A stretch of DNA of 64,000 bases from Larix kaempferi. Its lineage: Eukaryota > Streptophyta > Pinopsida > Pinales > Pinaceae. Shown here in pieces: positions 23,606-34,270 of this stretch. Below the pieces are notes generated by a model that ran no database searches, had not been told where the DNA came from, and worked only from the letters and a program-made list of their open reading frames with translations. The stretch covers positions 3,658,001-3,722,000 of the forward strand of contig BSBM01000252.1 of assembly GCA_027924585.1 (NCBI GenBank), given 5' to 3'. A program made the position numbers and the translations under genes. The stretch's first letter is position 1. Each line of letters begins with the position of its first letter.

Positions 23606-24029
23606 ATGTCAACCGAACACTTCTTAGGATTTGTTGATGGCGCCAGTCGCCACACCTGTCAGTTGGCTGCAACAGCTTGGGTCATTTATTCACCTGCTGG
23701 CCAACTTGTCTCTTCGGGGGGGTTTGTTTGGGTCCTACCACGAATAATGTGGCTGAATACAGTGCAGTTATAGAACTTCTCCGAGATGCTCTCAGTCATG
23801 GCATTTCACATTGGAGGTAAGGCTTGACTCACAATTAATTGTATTTTAGTTAACAGGTGTTTATCAGATTAGGGATCCTAGATTGCTACGTTAGTTTCTA
23901 CGAGTTAGACTTTTGGAAAGACAATTTCGTTCTATTAGATATGAACACATTCCAAGAAGTTTAAACACATTAGCTAATTCATTAGCAAATTATGTGTTAG
24001 ACTGGCATTTGCATCATACACCTTCATAA
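23606..24029 (+). pseudogene. B second RNase H (Tat-type)
   Basis: A separate ORF 100 bp after the integrase, starting ATG directly after CAG. It begins MSTEHFLGFVDGASRHT. Motifs: FVDGAS (catalytic D), NVAEYS-like block (E), RLDSQL (D), and LANSLANYV where C has LADSLANYV, so the last Asp is Asn here. Two single-base deletions relative to C (near 23717 and 23810) shift the frame. A second, archaeal-type RNase H is a known hallmark of the Tat lineage. Confidence 0.85.
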
Positions 24030-24191
24030 ACAACATTGCACACATAAAATTTAAACACATACACATGTAAATAACCGATATTGTATCAAAAAATATGAGT
24101 TTTGAGTCACAGGTCTATCAAGTCAAGTCATACAAGTACAAAACTGGGCATAGTAGCCTCAAAAATATATACATAGAATGTTTTTCTTCTC

Positions 24192-25430
24192 CTATGGAGA
24201 AGGAGGGACCTCCTCATCATCCACAACATTGCGATAGCAAATAACAAGCCTAGCTATTTTCCATATCACCCTAAGCCATGCTGGGGGCACCCCAACAACA
24301 TCCTCCTGCATATCAACAGGTATCTGATCCATATGGCATGCAGGAACCTCGTGTGTCAACCGACCTATCTTTCTCTCCAGGGTTCCCAACATAGCATCCG
24401 TTGCGGTAATATCAGCTGGCCTCACATAGATGGTAGGATGTCCCTCAGGACGAACAGGCCCAACATCTGTATATGACACTTGATTAGAACTTCAAAACTC
24501 ATTCATAAAAATCAAATACTTGAAAAAGTTTGAAAAAATTAAATAAATTCTCAAAATTTAAACATACCAATATCTCCCCAGGCTCCACCTGAAGGAAACA
24601 CCAGCTCTGGATCATGACGGAAATCCAATCCAGCATATGGAAACTGCTCAAAAGCGGGCACTTGCCTCTCCCACCACCCCCAAAAATCATCAGTATGATA
24701 ACAATAGTGACTTTCCCCACCACCCTAGCGGATGAATATGTCACCCCAACGGCCTAGTCTGGGCTCGCGAGGGTTAACCTGTGGTAGAGGCATCCCCAAA
24801 TTGATAGCAGGCATCCTCTCAAAGAAGAAGGTACACAAAATGCTACCATACCCAAAATTCTTCATTGTGCCGGATTTGCAACTTGTCAATTGAGATTTCA
24901 TGTTGGCCAACAAACTAGTACACCAATCATAGACATGACCGTGTAAGCATTGTACACCAACAAACATAGAATGCCTGGAAGCTAAGTGTTGTGACGCACT
25001 ACCTGCCACTTGGTTGATCATGCTCACAATCACAATCAATGGGAGACCTTCAATGGTTGTAATCAGGACTTGGATCCCTGATTTCTCAGCACCGGCAACA
25101 CAATATGTATTTACGTACTCTTGCACTGATCTTACACCTGTTCGAGAAGACCCTTTCAGGTTGATTACATCTCCTCTCCTTGAGAGACAAGTAATAAAGT
25201 ATATGTCATCAACAGTAAGCTCCAATGTTTGCCCAAGGATGATAAAAGTATTGGTATCCACATCCCAATACTGAATCAGTCTTCGAAACAGTTTGTTTAA
25301 GGCCCTCATGTTTACGGTTCGATAAAACTTCAACAAACCGCATCTTCGGAGCGCATGGAGGGTAGCCAGATCTTGCATAGCCAACCTATCCATATCCTCA
25401 TGCTCCCTCTCCCTCCATTGAAGGACCATC
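24192..25430 (-). pseudogene. B antisense gene: coding exons (mobile-domain-like protein)
   Basis: Minus strand. Exon 2 is 25430-24568, intron 2 is 24567-24467 (GTATGTTT...CAG, 101 bp), exon 3 is 24466-24192. Translation starts at the ATG one base after the 3' splice site (MVLQWREREHEDMDRL). A segment WDVDTNTFII...LELTVDDIYFIT resembles the plant mobile domain; other conserved blocks are YDWCTSLL and KNFGYGSILCTFFFERMP. A single stop after WGDIFIR (near 24729) breaks it; about 377 aa otherwise. Extra antisense ORFs between integrase and 3' LTR are known in Tat elements, and some carry a DNA-transposon-associated domain; the function is unknown. Confidence 0.8.
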
Positions 25431-25827
25431 CTGCACAAAAAACCAAAAATTTTTGAGTCTCGGCGCTTGTATATAAATTTTTAAGTATGTACACTACTGT
25501 GTATACTACACAGTAGCGTGTAGGCGCTACTCTGCTTGAGCACAGTAGCGCCCATCGAGTTTATACGCTACTGCTGTGTATACACAGTAGCACCCATGCA
25601 TATACGCTTGTGAGCATCACGTTGCAAGCCAATTTTTGCTCAAAAATTGAAAAATAAACCATTAAAATGCAAGTCAGGGAGATTTCAACTTACTTGGTGG
25701 AGGATGTTTAATGGTTGGATGCTCGGTTCGATCACAATGGAGATTGGAAATTTGCAAAATGTTGCCCCAATTTCTGCCCTACAACACAAATTGAAAATTG
25801 ATTTTTAAACAATGAAATTATATATAA
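25431..25827 (-). promoter_or_regulatory. Promoter, 5' exon and intron 1 of the B antisense gene
   Basis: On the minus strand: TATATATAAT at about 25827-25818, a short exon 25778-25694 that ends CCACCAA before a GTAAGTTG 5' splice site, and an intron 25693-25431 ending TTTTGTGCAG before GATGG. The exon has in-frame stops in B, so it is probably untranslated. C has the same TATA, exon and splice sites. An alternative view is that the exon is internal, since TTGTAG precedes it. Confidence 0.55.
25490..25612. promoter_or_regulatory. GCTACT/AGTAGC motif island in intron 1 of the B antisense gene
   Basis: Five copies of AGTAGC or GCTACT within 125 bp, in alternating orientation, including ACAGTAGCGCCCATCG and TATACGCTACTGCTGTG, which form palindromes with CACAGTAGC. 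The vocabulary is the same as in the LTR and leader islands of this element, and C has the same island at 54236-54350. Confidence 0.75.
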
Positions 25828-28096
25828 ATTGGATTTTGATTTTTTACCCATATTTGTTAATTTTCTATAGTTTCAAAACTTTCAAAAAACCCTAATTAAT
25901 CAATTGAAACACACAATACGGTATAACACTGATCCAAGTTCAATTTTCATTTAATTTTTGTCGGATTCGTCTCCTAAGTTCAAAAATTCTTGATGATAGA
26001 CCTTGTCAACTAGTTAAATATTTCAAATTCATATATCATTCGAGATTTTTGCTGCATCGACTGATCTTTTGTTGAAGACCTAGTTTTGGTAGAGTATGAA
26101 GATATGATCCTAGAAGCTGACCTTTAAGTCATTTTAAGCTCTTGTTTGGACTATTTAAACCTAAACAAGATTGTCGAGCAAGCTTGTCCTCTTCGAGCTC
26201 GTTAAAGTAATCGAAGGCTCATCCACTCAGGTATAGAATTACCCCTTTTCCGGGCCTAAGTGGAATAACTACGGAAAATGTATACTCTAGGTATACTCTT
26301 GTATGCGCTAGAAGAGTTCTCCTTTCATTGTTTTATACTTTTTCGGGGGAGGAGACTAACTATACGAAAAAGACCTTTTGGAGTCTCTCTTTAGGGTTTT
26401 CAGACTCTCTAAACATGAAAATACCAAGCGAGCATTCACCTACTCAGGCTTGATGTGAAATCCACGAGAGGGTAAGTAGAGGACTGTTTAAGTTTTTCAA
26501 CTCTATAAGCAAGAAAACACCGCCGAGCACAGACCAATCCGGGCTCGATATAAAATCCACAGATAGGTGAAAAGAGGATTGTTTAAGTTTTTCAGACTCT
26601 ATAAACAGGAAAACACCGGTGAGCATTAATCTGCTTGGGCTCGATACTAAAATCCACGAGCAGATATATGGAGTTATTGTTTAAGTTTTTCAGACTCCTT
26701 AAAATTGAAAACACCGGCGAGCAAGAACAGATCTCGGCTCGATATTAAAATCCAGAGATCAGTAAATATAGAGTAATCTTCTATCTCTTCTTCGAACTCT
26801 ATAAATAATGAAGAAGGTCCTGAGTCTTCCTCCCATGGGCTCGTTAAAATTTTTACATGGTTGGATCTATTGAGTTTTCATTCTTTCTTGGACTCATTAA
26901 AACAACAAGAAGGGTATTCTTTTATCTAAAAAGAATAAGGAACGAGAAAGACATATTACATCTTCATCGTCAAAGGCAGTTTCATTCAAGTTCTATCCTT
27001 GAACACAGCACCTACTTGAGTCTATATTGTCGGTTGGGTTTAGTTTTTGGCCTCAGGGTGAACCTTTCCTCCGAGTTATTTACTCCCCCGGTTGGTTATT
27101 CTTCCAACCATATGGAGGGTCTATTAATGTCTCTTCCATTTCAGACTTATTTACCCCGTTATGTCAGAAACTGCCTGAGTCACTTTGTGTCATGCTCAAT
27201 GTTCAAGGATATACCCTGTGTCGGTCATTCTACAATTTACCTTGACCTCATGTGTCGGCCTTCCTAGTGTCAGTCTTGTTACAGATTATTCCATATCAGC
27301 TCTTACCAGTTGAGTGTTCCTCGAGTTGGATGATGGAGGATTCCTTAAGGCCTCCCTTCCAATGGACTTCCTCCCATCGACACCAACTCATTATTCTGGG
27401 ATTGAAGTTTAGAGTTTCGGTTAGTACCTTGGAGATTGCAGTCACCAGTGGCAATTTTCCTCGCTGTTGAATGATGAGAATACACCAATGTCTCTTCTTC
27501 GACAGGATTCCCAAGTGTTCGAATCCAAGTCCATCTATTCACATTTGGCGAATTGTACTTGGTACCTTGGACCCCATCATCATTATCGGTGGAAGTCCTC
27601 ACGTTTGTTAGTGGTATACATCAATGACCGGTAATCAAATGATACCCCCCATGTTCGACTGTCAGCTCATCTATTCACATGGTTAGGGTTTGTACCTAGG
27701 GTTGTTTTGGGATGAAGACCTTGGGATTTTAGATGACATTACCTCATTTTGTTATTCACCCAAGTTGTGCAAGACTGAGCCTCACTTATATTTGGCTCTC
27801 CATGAGACATAGATCTAGTTTGTTGTTATGGCTATGATCTCTCAGTTTGACATGGATCCATGCTTGTATTCCAAGTGGCCATGATTTTATATATATCTCC
27901 TTGTTATGTATCGGAGATCATGTTATATCACACTGCACATCTATATGATGTCAACAATGTATTTGCTCGCTGACCTTGATCTTTGTTGCAGGTTTCTTGT
28001 GAATTGTTTTCTGTGGTTCTGTGCTCCTCCTCTGGATTTGGATTATAATGTATTTCGGCCATCGTTTCCCTCTGACCTCACACATTAGGGGGCATC
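25828..28096 (+). other. B 3' region with hairpin repeats and polypurine tract
   Basis: No sense gene. At 26160-26800 about five imperfect repeats of about 100-120 bp each contain TTTTTCAGACTC-like and GAAAACACCGG words and an inverted pair CGAGC...GCTCG (26175-26201, 26524-26547, 26620-26643, 26718-26741; one degenerate at 26429-26452). The rest (26860-28080) is closely matched by C 55600-56830 and loosely by A 58500-59530. It ends with AGGGGG (28087-28092) and CATC before the LTR, probably the polypurine tract. Confidence 0.7.
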
Positions 28097-29139
28097 TGTT
28101 ATAGGTCAAACTTGCACCTCTCCGTCCATGATCACCCTGAGTTGCTGATCACACAAAAGGACAACTTGGATGGAGGAGCATGTTGACCTTGGATGATATG
28201 TCAACTCACTCTATTTCCTGACATTACTGGAAAACCCCAAAAAATATCATTTTGAGATATGAGCGCTACTCTACTCAAAGAGACTAGTTCCCATATGCTA
28301 CTCCACTGTATAATAGTAGCGCCCATATCCAAGTATACGCTACTCCTTCTCAGCATAATAGCGCTCACAATGTAAAAGCAAATGAGCGCTAGTTGTTAAG
28401 CACCATAGTAGCGCCCTATACGCTACTCTACTGAACAAGAGTCGCGTACATATTAAAAGATGATTAAAAAATAAATTAATTTCTCGAGGAGGATTAGTTG
28501 CTGGTAGTTTCCCAACTCCCCCAACTTCCTCCATAACTATACATTGACCTGAACTGCTTCTTTAATCCTATAAATACAAAGAAGGTTAAAGGAGAAGGGT
28601 TAGAAATTGGAGATAGTAAGATTGATTAATGGAAAAACTTTGAAGAAGCTTGCATTGGAGGAGTTGATGCTAAAGATATTCAAGCCAGAGAAGAGCCAAA
28701 GCCCAGAATCTAGTTGCAGGAGCCTGTTTCATGATCAGGTATACTTGTACATCATTCTACTTTTGACTAATAAAGGTTGAAGTGTCTTTCTTGTTCCAAT
28801 TAAAGTGTGTTATAAAATGGCATCTTAATGTGGATCTATTTTGGTCTATTTTGAATGTTAAACATTGTTTTTGTTTCTTTCAAACTTTATATATTGCCCA
28901 AAATGTTTTGAGAAAGGTATTGTTATTGCAGGTTTACTAGAAGAGAAGTGGATTTGGAAGTTGAGCATGAAATCAAGTCAAGGCTAGGATCAAAATTCGA
29001 TTGAAAGGTGTGTTCCCAAGATCCACAACTTATTTCTTTTTGTAAATGTCTCTGTAATAGCATCAATACACTTACCTGTCACCCCAACCAAGTTGATAGC
29101 ATTAGTTTCCTTGCTATAGGGTAGATTTGCCCGCCAACA
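28097..29139 (+). repeat. B 3' LTR (1043 bp)
   Basis: Partner of 14097-15138. Motif island 28255-28450, TATA box 28569-28576, end CCCGCCAACA. Followed by the CTTGG duplication and the continuing integrase of A. Confidence 0.96.
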
Positions 29140-29323
29140 CTTGGTACTTTTGTATGACCAAGCTAAAGAACCCCTGGGGGAAGGCAAGTTCAATCCCATG
29201 TGGCACGGTCCTTACATTGTGAGGCGTGTCCTTGAAAAAGGAGCTTATGTGTTAGAAGACTATGAGGGGGTTGCCTTGAAAGCGCCTAGAAATGGGCTCT
29301 AGCGCAAGCGGTATTACGCTTGA
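29140..29323 (+). pseudogene. A integrase, C-terminal part
   Basis: Continues the frame cut at 14096: LLYDQAKEPLGEGKF...WHGPYIVRRVL, a GPY/F-type module, then EDYEGVALKAPRNGL, a stop, RKRYYA and the terminal stop. The first five bases are the duplicated target CTTGG. The homologous ends in B (PRNGLYLKKYYA) and D (PRNGLYLKRFYP) confirm the C-terminus. Confidence 0.88.
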
Positions 29324-29434
29324 ACCTCTAGTTCAGGATGATACTTTTGTACACTATTGTATAGTTTTTCTGTACATAGTTTAGCTTGCCTTTTGGTTAT
29401 CGGGTCTGCTGATTAGCCTCTGTTTGATTGACAG

Positions 29435-29863
29435 ATGTCAATGGAATCTCTTACGTTCCTGGGTTTCATGGAAGGTGCTAGCCGACATACACAACAGCTT
29501 GTTTCTGCTGCCTGGGTTATCTTCTCACCTGACCACCTAGTTGTGTCCTCAGGAGGTGCTTGTCTCGATCCTACATCTAATAATGTGGCTGAGTATAATG
29601 TCGTTATTGAACTACTTCAGGATGCTATTTCACATGACATCCAGTCTTTAGAAGTTCGCCTGGATTCACAACTAGTTATGTCTCAGCTGAATGGGCGGTA
29701 CTGTGTACGAGACCCTACATTACTTCGGATATTCCTTGAGGTACGACTCTTGGAGAGAAATTTTGTTTCAATCACATATATTCATATTCTGAGAAGTCTT
29801 AATTATATATCTGATGCATACGCTAACTATGTATTAGATTGGCATTTGTCACATTCATCATGA
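29435..29863 (+). CDS. A second RNase H (Tat-type), uninterrupted ORF
   Basis: 142 codons starting ATG right after a T-rich stretch ending GACAG, as in B. It would cut RNA in RNA/DNA hybrids. Motifs: GFMEGASRHT (first catalytic Asp is Glu here), NVAEYN (E), RLDSQLV (D), ISDAYANYVLDWHL (D). Reading frame is open but one catalytic residue is changed, so activity is doubtful. The ORF is separate from the polyprotein, 111 bp after the integrase stop. Confidence 0.85.
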   Translation: MSMESLTFLGFMEGASRHTQQLVSAAWVIFSPDHLVVSSGGACLDPTSNNVAEYNVVIELLQDAISHDIQSLEVRLDSQLVMSQLNGRYCVRDPTLLRIFLEVRLLERNFVSITYIHILRSLNYISDAYANYVLDWHLSHSS

Positions 29864-30036
29864 AGCACATAAATACAAAGACATTCATACATTTGTACAT
29901 ACACACATGTAGTAGAACTGAGAACCAAAGTTGTATATATATATATAAATGTCCAAAAATGGTAGTGTCATACAAAAATGGATCCCGTAGCACTAAAAAA
30001 GATACATATCGATACAAAAATGAGACCCTGGGATAT

Positions 30037-30479
30037 CTATTCCCTCCGGGGAGGCCTAGCTACCGCCTCGATGGGATGTGTCTCATAGAAGTACTGTACT
30101 GCATTGGATACGCACTGCAGTAGCCGCACCCACTCCCCAGGAACACCCACTACCTAGTGTTGCATGGCCTCAGGTAGTCAGGCCACCTCTATCTGTGGTA
30201 CTCAGGAAACCATCCATGATATGTTGCGTCGCAATGTCTGGAGTGTGCACCCTGCTACAGCATCTACTGCCACATCATCTCTACCCTGATGACCATGTCT
30301 TGAGAAACCCTCAGGTCTCACTGGGCCTTTGTCTGCGAGCAAACAGTCACCCATTAGCACATGATACTACCAACAAAAAGATTTTTTGCATTTCAACTAT
30401 AATAAAAAAATCCATAAAAATTTAATAAACTTAAAACCAAAAAGTACTCACCAATGTCTCCAAATGCTGCGCTTGGTGG
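30037..30479 (-). pseudogene. A antisense gene: exon 3, intron 2 and end of exon 2
   Basis: Minus strand. The end of exon 2 is 30479-30452, intron 2 is 30451-30333 (GTGAGTAC...CTCGCAG, 119 bp), exon 3 is 30332-30037 (starts DKGPVRPEG across the splice; later VVGVPGEWVRLL, ends ARPPRRE and stop). Position and phase of the intron equal those in B, C and D. Several stops are present. The rest of exon 2 lies at 37502-38327 beyond the copia element H. Confidence 0.75.
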
Positions 30480-30484
30480 GAGCG
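30480..30484. other. Target-site duplication of element H, left copy (GAGCG)
   Basis: GAGCG precedes the H LTR at 30485 and follows the other LTR at 37497-37501. It places H inside exon 2 of the antisense gene of A. Confidence 0.95.
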
Positions 30485-31091
30485 TGTTAAATTTTGAGCA
30501 TTAATTCACAATACTCTAGGATCTTCACTAAGAGAATATCATATACAGTATATCAATGCATAGCAATCACAATAAGCATGAAAATCATCACACGAATCAA
30601 AATCATGAGAGACAAGAGACACAGAGTTTCCGTGGGGAAAACCCTAAGGTGAAAAACCCCACAACTTCCTCATAGATAGAGAGAGCAATGGGTCAACCAA
30701 AGTACAACCAAAATACACTTGAGATAGTCTCCTAGAAGCATATGATCCTCCTCCTCACTAGTGCACCACTTTCTGAGTGAGAGGGATGTTACTTTCCGAA
30801 TGATCTAAATAGAGATCTCCTGATCTCTATTTATACTAACCCATTTTCCCAGTCACCTTATGGGGCCGACTTGTCTAGCTAGGTACATCCACAATATAAT
30901 ATATATATTTCAGGGTCGACCCCACACATGGTGGTCTAATAACCCATTGGAAAGTACACACACTTGCGACACTTGTCAATCCACATGACGACACTTCCTT
31001 ATAGAGGAATAACACATCTCTAATAAGGGTACAATAAATATATATGAAATACATAGATGAAATACATTTCAAAGTTACATATACATCAACA
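30485..31091 (-). repeat. H 3' LTR (607 bp)
   Basis: TGTTAAATTTTGAGC at one end and TACATCAACA at the other (plus strand). TATAAATA on the minus strand at 30835-30828. Adjoining it, 31100-31092 reads AAGAGGGAG on the minus strand, the likely polypurine tract. Confidence 0.95.
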
Positions 31092-31338
31092 CTCCCTCTT
31101 AACTAGGAAGGTATTTCTCAACACAGATCTGCTAGACAAGTCTTCTTCTCGGGATCATCGTCATCGATGCATCGTCATCATCATTGTCACTACTGCTGCT
31201 ATCTCAACCAATCTCTGACTCTACTCGTCATAGGAAGTTCTACAAAGCAAGTCCTTTTTCATACTGGATGTAGGCCCACCACCTGCAAGTCTTCGTCATC
31301 ACTAGCCATACTGTGGAATCCTCAGGACTTATTATGTG

Positions 31339-31868
31339 CGTCACAAAACCTTGAAAGAGCATCCCAGGGTCTTACGAGCACACGGCTCTACCTATAGGAT
31401 CTCCCAGAGCCATATTATATGTGACCTTACCACAAAACCTTGCAAGAGCATCCCAGGCTGTTACGAGCACACAGCTCTACCTATAGGATCTCCCAGGGAC
31501 AGATTATATGTTGTCACCACAAAACCTCTCAAGAGCATCCCAGGCTGTTACGAGCACACAACTCTACCTATAGGATCTCCCAGGGACAGATTATATGTGG
31601 TCATGGCAAAACCTCGCAAGAGCATCCCAGGACTGATTACGGGCACACATCCCAACCTATCGGATCTCCCAAAGACATATTATATGCCATAGGACAAAAC
31701 CTCAAAAGAGCGTCTGCCAGATATCCCAGGGCCAGATTATATGCCATAGGCAAAACCTCAAAAGACTATCTGCAGATCTCCTAGGGCCAAATTATATGTC
31801 CTCCAGAGCAAAACCTCGAAAGAGCATTTTCCAGATATCCCAGGGCCAAATTATATGCCATCTTCACA
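31339..31868. repeat. Tandem repeats of about 88 and 57 bp in H
   Basis: Four long units (about 88 bp, starting CAAAACCT...AAGAGCATCCCAGG and ending ATTATATG) followed by three short units (about 57 bp) that lack the middle GAGCACA...CTACCTATAGG segment. Gradual divergence from left to right suggests stepwise amplification. Confidence 0.85.
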
Positions 31869-32232
31869 ACCTGATCCATGGCCATAGAGTATCAACCTGA
31901 TACTCACCATACATCATCTTGATGTACACATGATCATCCTGATCATCATCACTGCAACATCCTGCTGCATGTCATCTGGAGCAACATCCTGAAGCTCATC
32001 ATCCATGATCATCCTGATCATACAATGCATCTACCTGATGCATAGCAAGTATCTACTTGATACATATCATCATACATTATCCACCTGATCATATAGTGTA
32101 TCCACCTTATACAAATACAAATACATGATACATATCACCATAAATGATCTACCTAATCATACAATGTATCCATTTGATACATATACAGATACATGGTCCA
32201 AGCATCCAACATGATGCTTATACAAAATACAT

Positions 32233-32430
32233 ACACATGATCCAATAGATCATATCCAGCATCCAACATGATGCGTACATACATATAAATGATCCAACTG
32301 ATCATATCCAGCATCCAACATGATGCGTACATACATATACATATAAATGATCCAACTGATCATATCCAGCATCCAACATGATGCATACATACATACATAT
32401 AAAAATGATCCAACTGATCATACAAAGCAA
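32233..32430. repeat. Tandem repeats of about 50-58 bp in H
   Basis: Three and a half units of TGATCCAACTGATCATATC, CAGCATCCAACATGATGC and a GTACATACATATA tail of variable length. Each unit contains the palindromes TGATCA-like and GCATCCAACATGATGC. Confidence 0.8.
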
Positions 32431-32679
32431 AAACCAGAACATCATCCTGATGCTCATCATCCAGCGCTTACATCCACAGCCATGTGAAGGATCCTCCTTC
32501 CAACATGCTTGGAATGGATTCAGCAAATGTGTCCATCACTTCTTCCTCGAAGTGTCATCAATCTGAAGAACACCAAGCCTCTCCCTGAAGTACTCAAACT
32601 TCACCCTGGCTAGTGGCTTCGTCAACACATCTGCAATCTGCTCGTCCGTCGCAACATACAGGAGCTTCACAACTCCTCT

Positions 32680-33500
32680 CTACACCATATCCCTAATATA
32701 GTGATATTTGATCTCTATGTGTTTCGACCTGTCATGAAACACTGGGTTCTCGGACAGCTTCACACAACTCTGGTTATCACAGAAGATACCAGTAGCATCC
32801 AATGGGAGATCAGATAATTCAAACGGTAGCTTCCATAGCCATACTGCCTCACAACTAGCTGAACAGGTTGCAACATACTCTTCCTCAGCTGTACTCAGTG
32901 CTACACAGGACTGCTTCCTGCTAAACCAAGAGATCACACCTGATCCCATACTGAAGCAACACCTAGATGTGCTCTTCCTATCTGCAGCACTGCCATCCCA
33001 ATCTGAATCAACATAACCCTACAGGTTAAACTTTTGATTCGCTTCATACTTGAGCCCATAATCCATTGTACCCTTCAGGTACCTTAGAACATGCTTTACA
33101 GCAACTAGGTGAACACTCCTCAAATCTGTCAGGAACTGGCTCAATGTGTTCACAGCAAAGCAAATATCTGGTCTCGTGTTCATCAGGTACATCAAGGACC
33201 CAATCATCTGACGATACATAGAGACATCAACCGGCTCAGATGAATCATCACATAGAAGCTTCAGATTCAATGCCATAGGTGTGGCCATGGCCTTGCAATC
33301 CATCATCCCGAATCTCTTCAGGATATCTACTGTGTACTTTCCTTGACCAAGGAAGATCCCACCTACACTCTGCCACACCTCCATACCTAGGAAATAATGC
33401 ATCATCCCCAAATCTTTCATATCGAACTCAGTAGCATGCTTCCTCTTTGTATCACACCAAGTTCTGAGAGCTTGCTACAAGCCATACAAGGCTTTCTTCA
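32680..33500 (-). pseudogene. H RT C-terminal part and RNase H
   Basis: RT remnant: CRLKKALYGL, stop, QALRTW, then directly FDMKDLGMMHYFLGMEVW and GQGKYTVDILKRFGMM, with the block containing the YVDD catalytic box missing. RNase H (32949-32680) has VISWFSRKQSCVALSTAEEE, EYVATCSASCEAVWL and DNQSCVKLSENPVFHDRSKH, all typical of copia; its last part ends KYHYIRDMV. At least one stop and deletion junctions disable it. Confidence 0.85.
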
Positions 33501-34270
33501 ATCTGCACACATGTGACTCCCTGTCATGTCTTGGGACTGCATCCCAAACATCTTCTTCATGATCGACGGATCATGGCATTCCATTTCTTCATCCCAGATC
33601 CTGGGAACTTCAATATATTCAATATCTCCAATAGATATCTTTGTTGCTGGAACAAATGTCGTAGTCCTTTTGTAGGTGAAGATATACGGTCTTTCCTACA
33701 AAACAAGTTAAATTGCATAATTAGAAACATCTCATAATTTTCAGAACAAATTCTTTACACATAAAGAAATATGTCATGCAGTCATGCAGTTATCTTAGCC
33801 AATGCTTCAATACAACATTTATCCATGTTCCACAACTTTCTAGATGCCTTCCAGTCTCTACCAGAACATTGTTAAGAGTTTGCACTACTCCTAACATGTC
33901 AGCAAAGAGGTTTCATTCTAGATAAGTAGCACTGGAAGGTTGTACAGTGCCATAGGCCACTTACCCATCACATGCTTATCAGTAGTATAATGTTCATTAA
34001 TGCAAACATTCTAATATGCACAATACATCTCCTAAGTCTAGGAACATAAGCATAATATTATTTAAAGAAACAAAATAGGCAAGAAATGATAATTGAAATA
34101 CTTATCTTTGTTTGTTTGTTGGGTGGACTCCCTCTGAGTCTTTTCTTCCTGGCAGGAGCTGCTGAAGTAGCTTCTTCTACACCTTTCTGTTGTGGAATGT
34201 AGGAAGATGGTCAACTCCCTCTAAAAATATGCATCCTTGCAGGAGCTGTTGGAGTGTGCTCCCTCTTGAT
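33501..34270 (-). pseudogene. H degraded RT N-terminal region
   Basis: 33540-33510 encodes DVWDAVPRHDRESHVCRLKK, where the start of RT (DVW-VPRP) is joined directly to the later RESHVCRLKK block, so the palm region between them is deleted. From about 33640 to 34110 no copia coding similarity is visible. 34270-34120 contains two copies of a TCTTGCAGGAGCTGTTGGAG-like word (plus-strand complement), with an unclear role. Confidence 0.55.

Larger units (their letters stand above)
14097..29139 (+). mobile_element. Element B: near full-length Tat-like Ty3/gypsy retrotransposon (15.0 kb)
   Basis: LTRs 14097-15138 and 28097-29139, flanked by CTTGG. Perfect tRNA-Arg primer site, leader of about 2 kb, gag, protease, RT-RNase H, integrase, second RNase H, antisense gene, long 3' region with hairpin repeats, and a purine tract. 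It is the same family as C and the most complete Tat-like copy here. It is disabled by stops and indels but keeps all domains. Confidence 0.96.
31092..32679 (-). other. H 3' untranslated region with two repeat arrays
   Basis: It lies between the RNase H end and the 3' LTR. Besides the two arrays listed separately, 31876-32190 is rich in CATCCTGATCATC-like and TGATACATATCA-like simple words. No ORF has recognisable similarity. The plus-strand open frames here are produced by the repeat periodicity. Confidence 0.6.

Noticed and set aside
31336-31784. Plus-strand open frames of about 115 codons with repeated EHPRLLRAH-type peptides
   Set aside because: They lie in the 88-bp tandem array of H, antisense to its transcription. 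The periodic peptide follows from the DNA repeat, and no family similarity is visible.
31876-32190. Direct repeats that could suggest a CRISPR-like array
   Set aside because: Spacing and repeat identity are irregular, and the setting is a plant retrotransposon 3' region.
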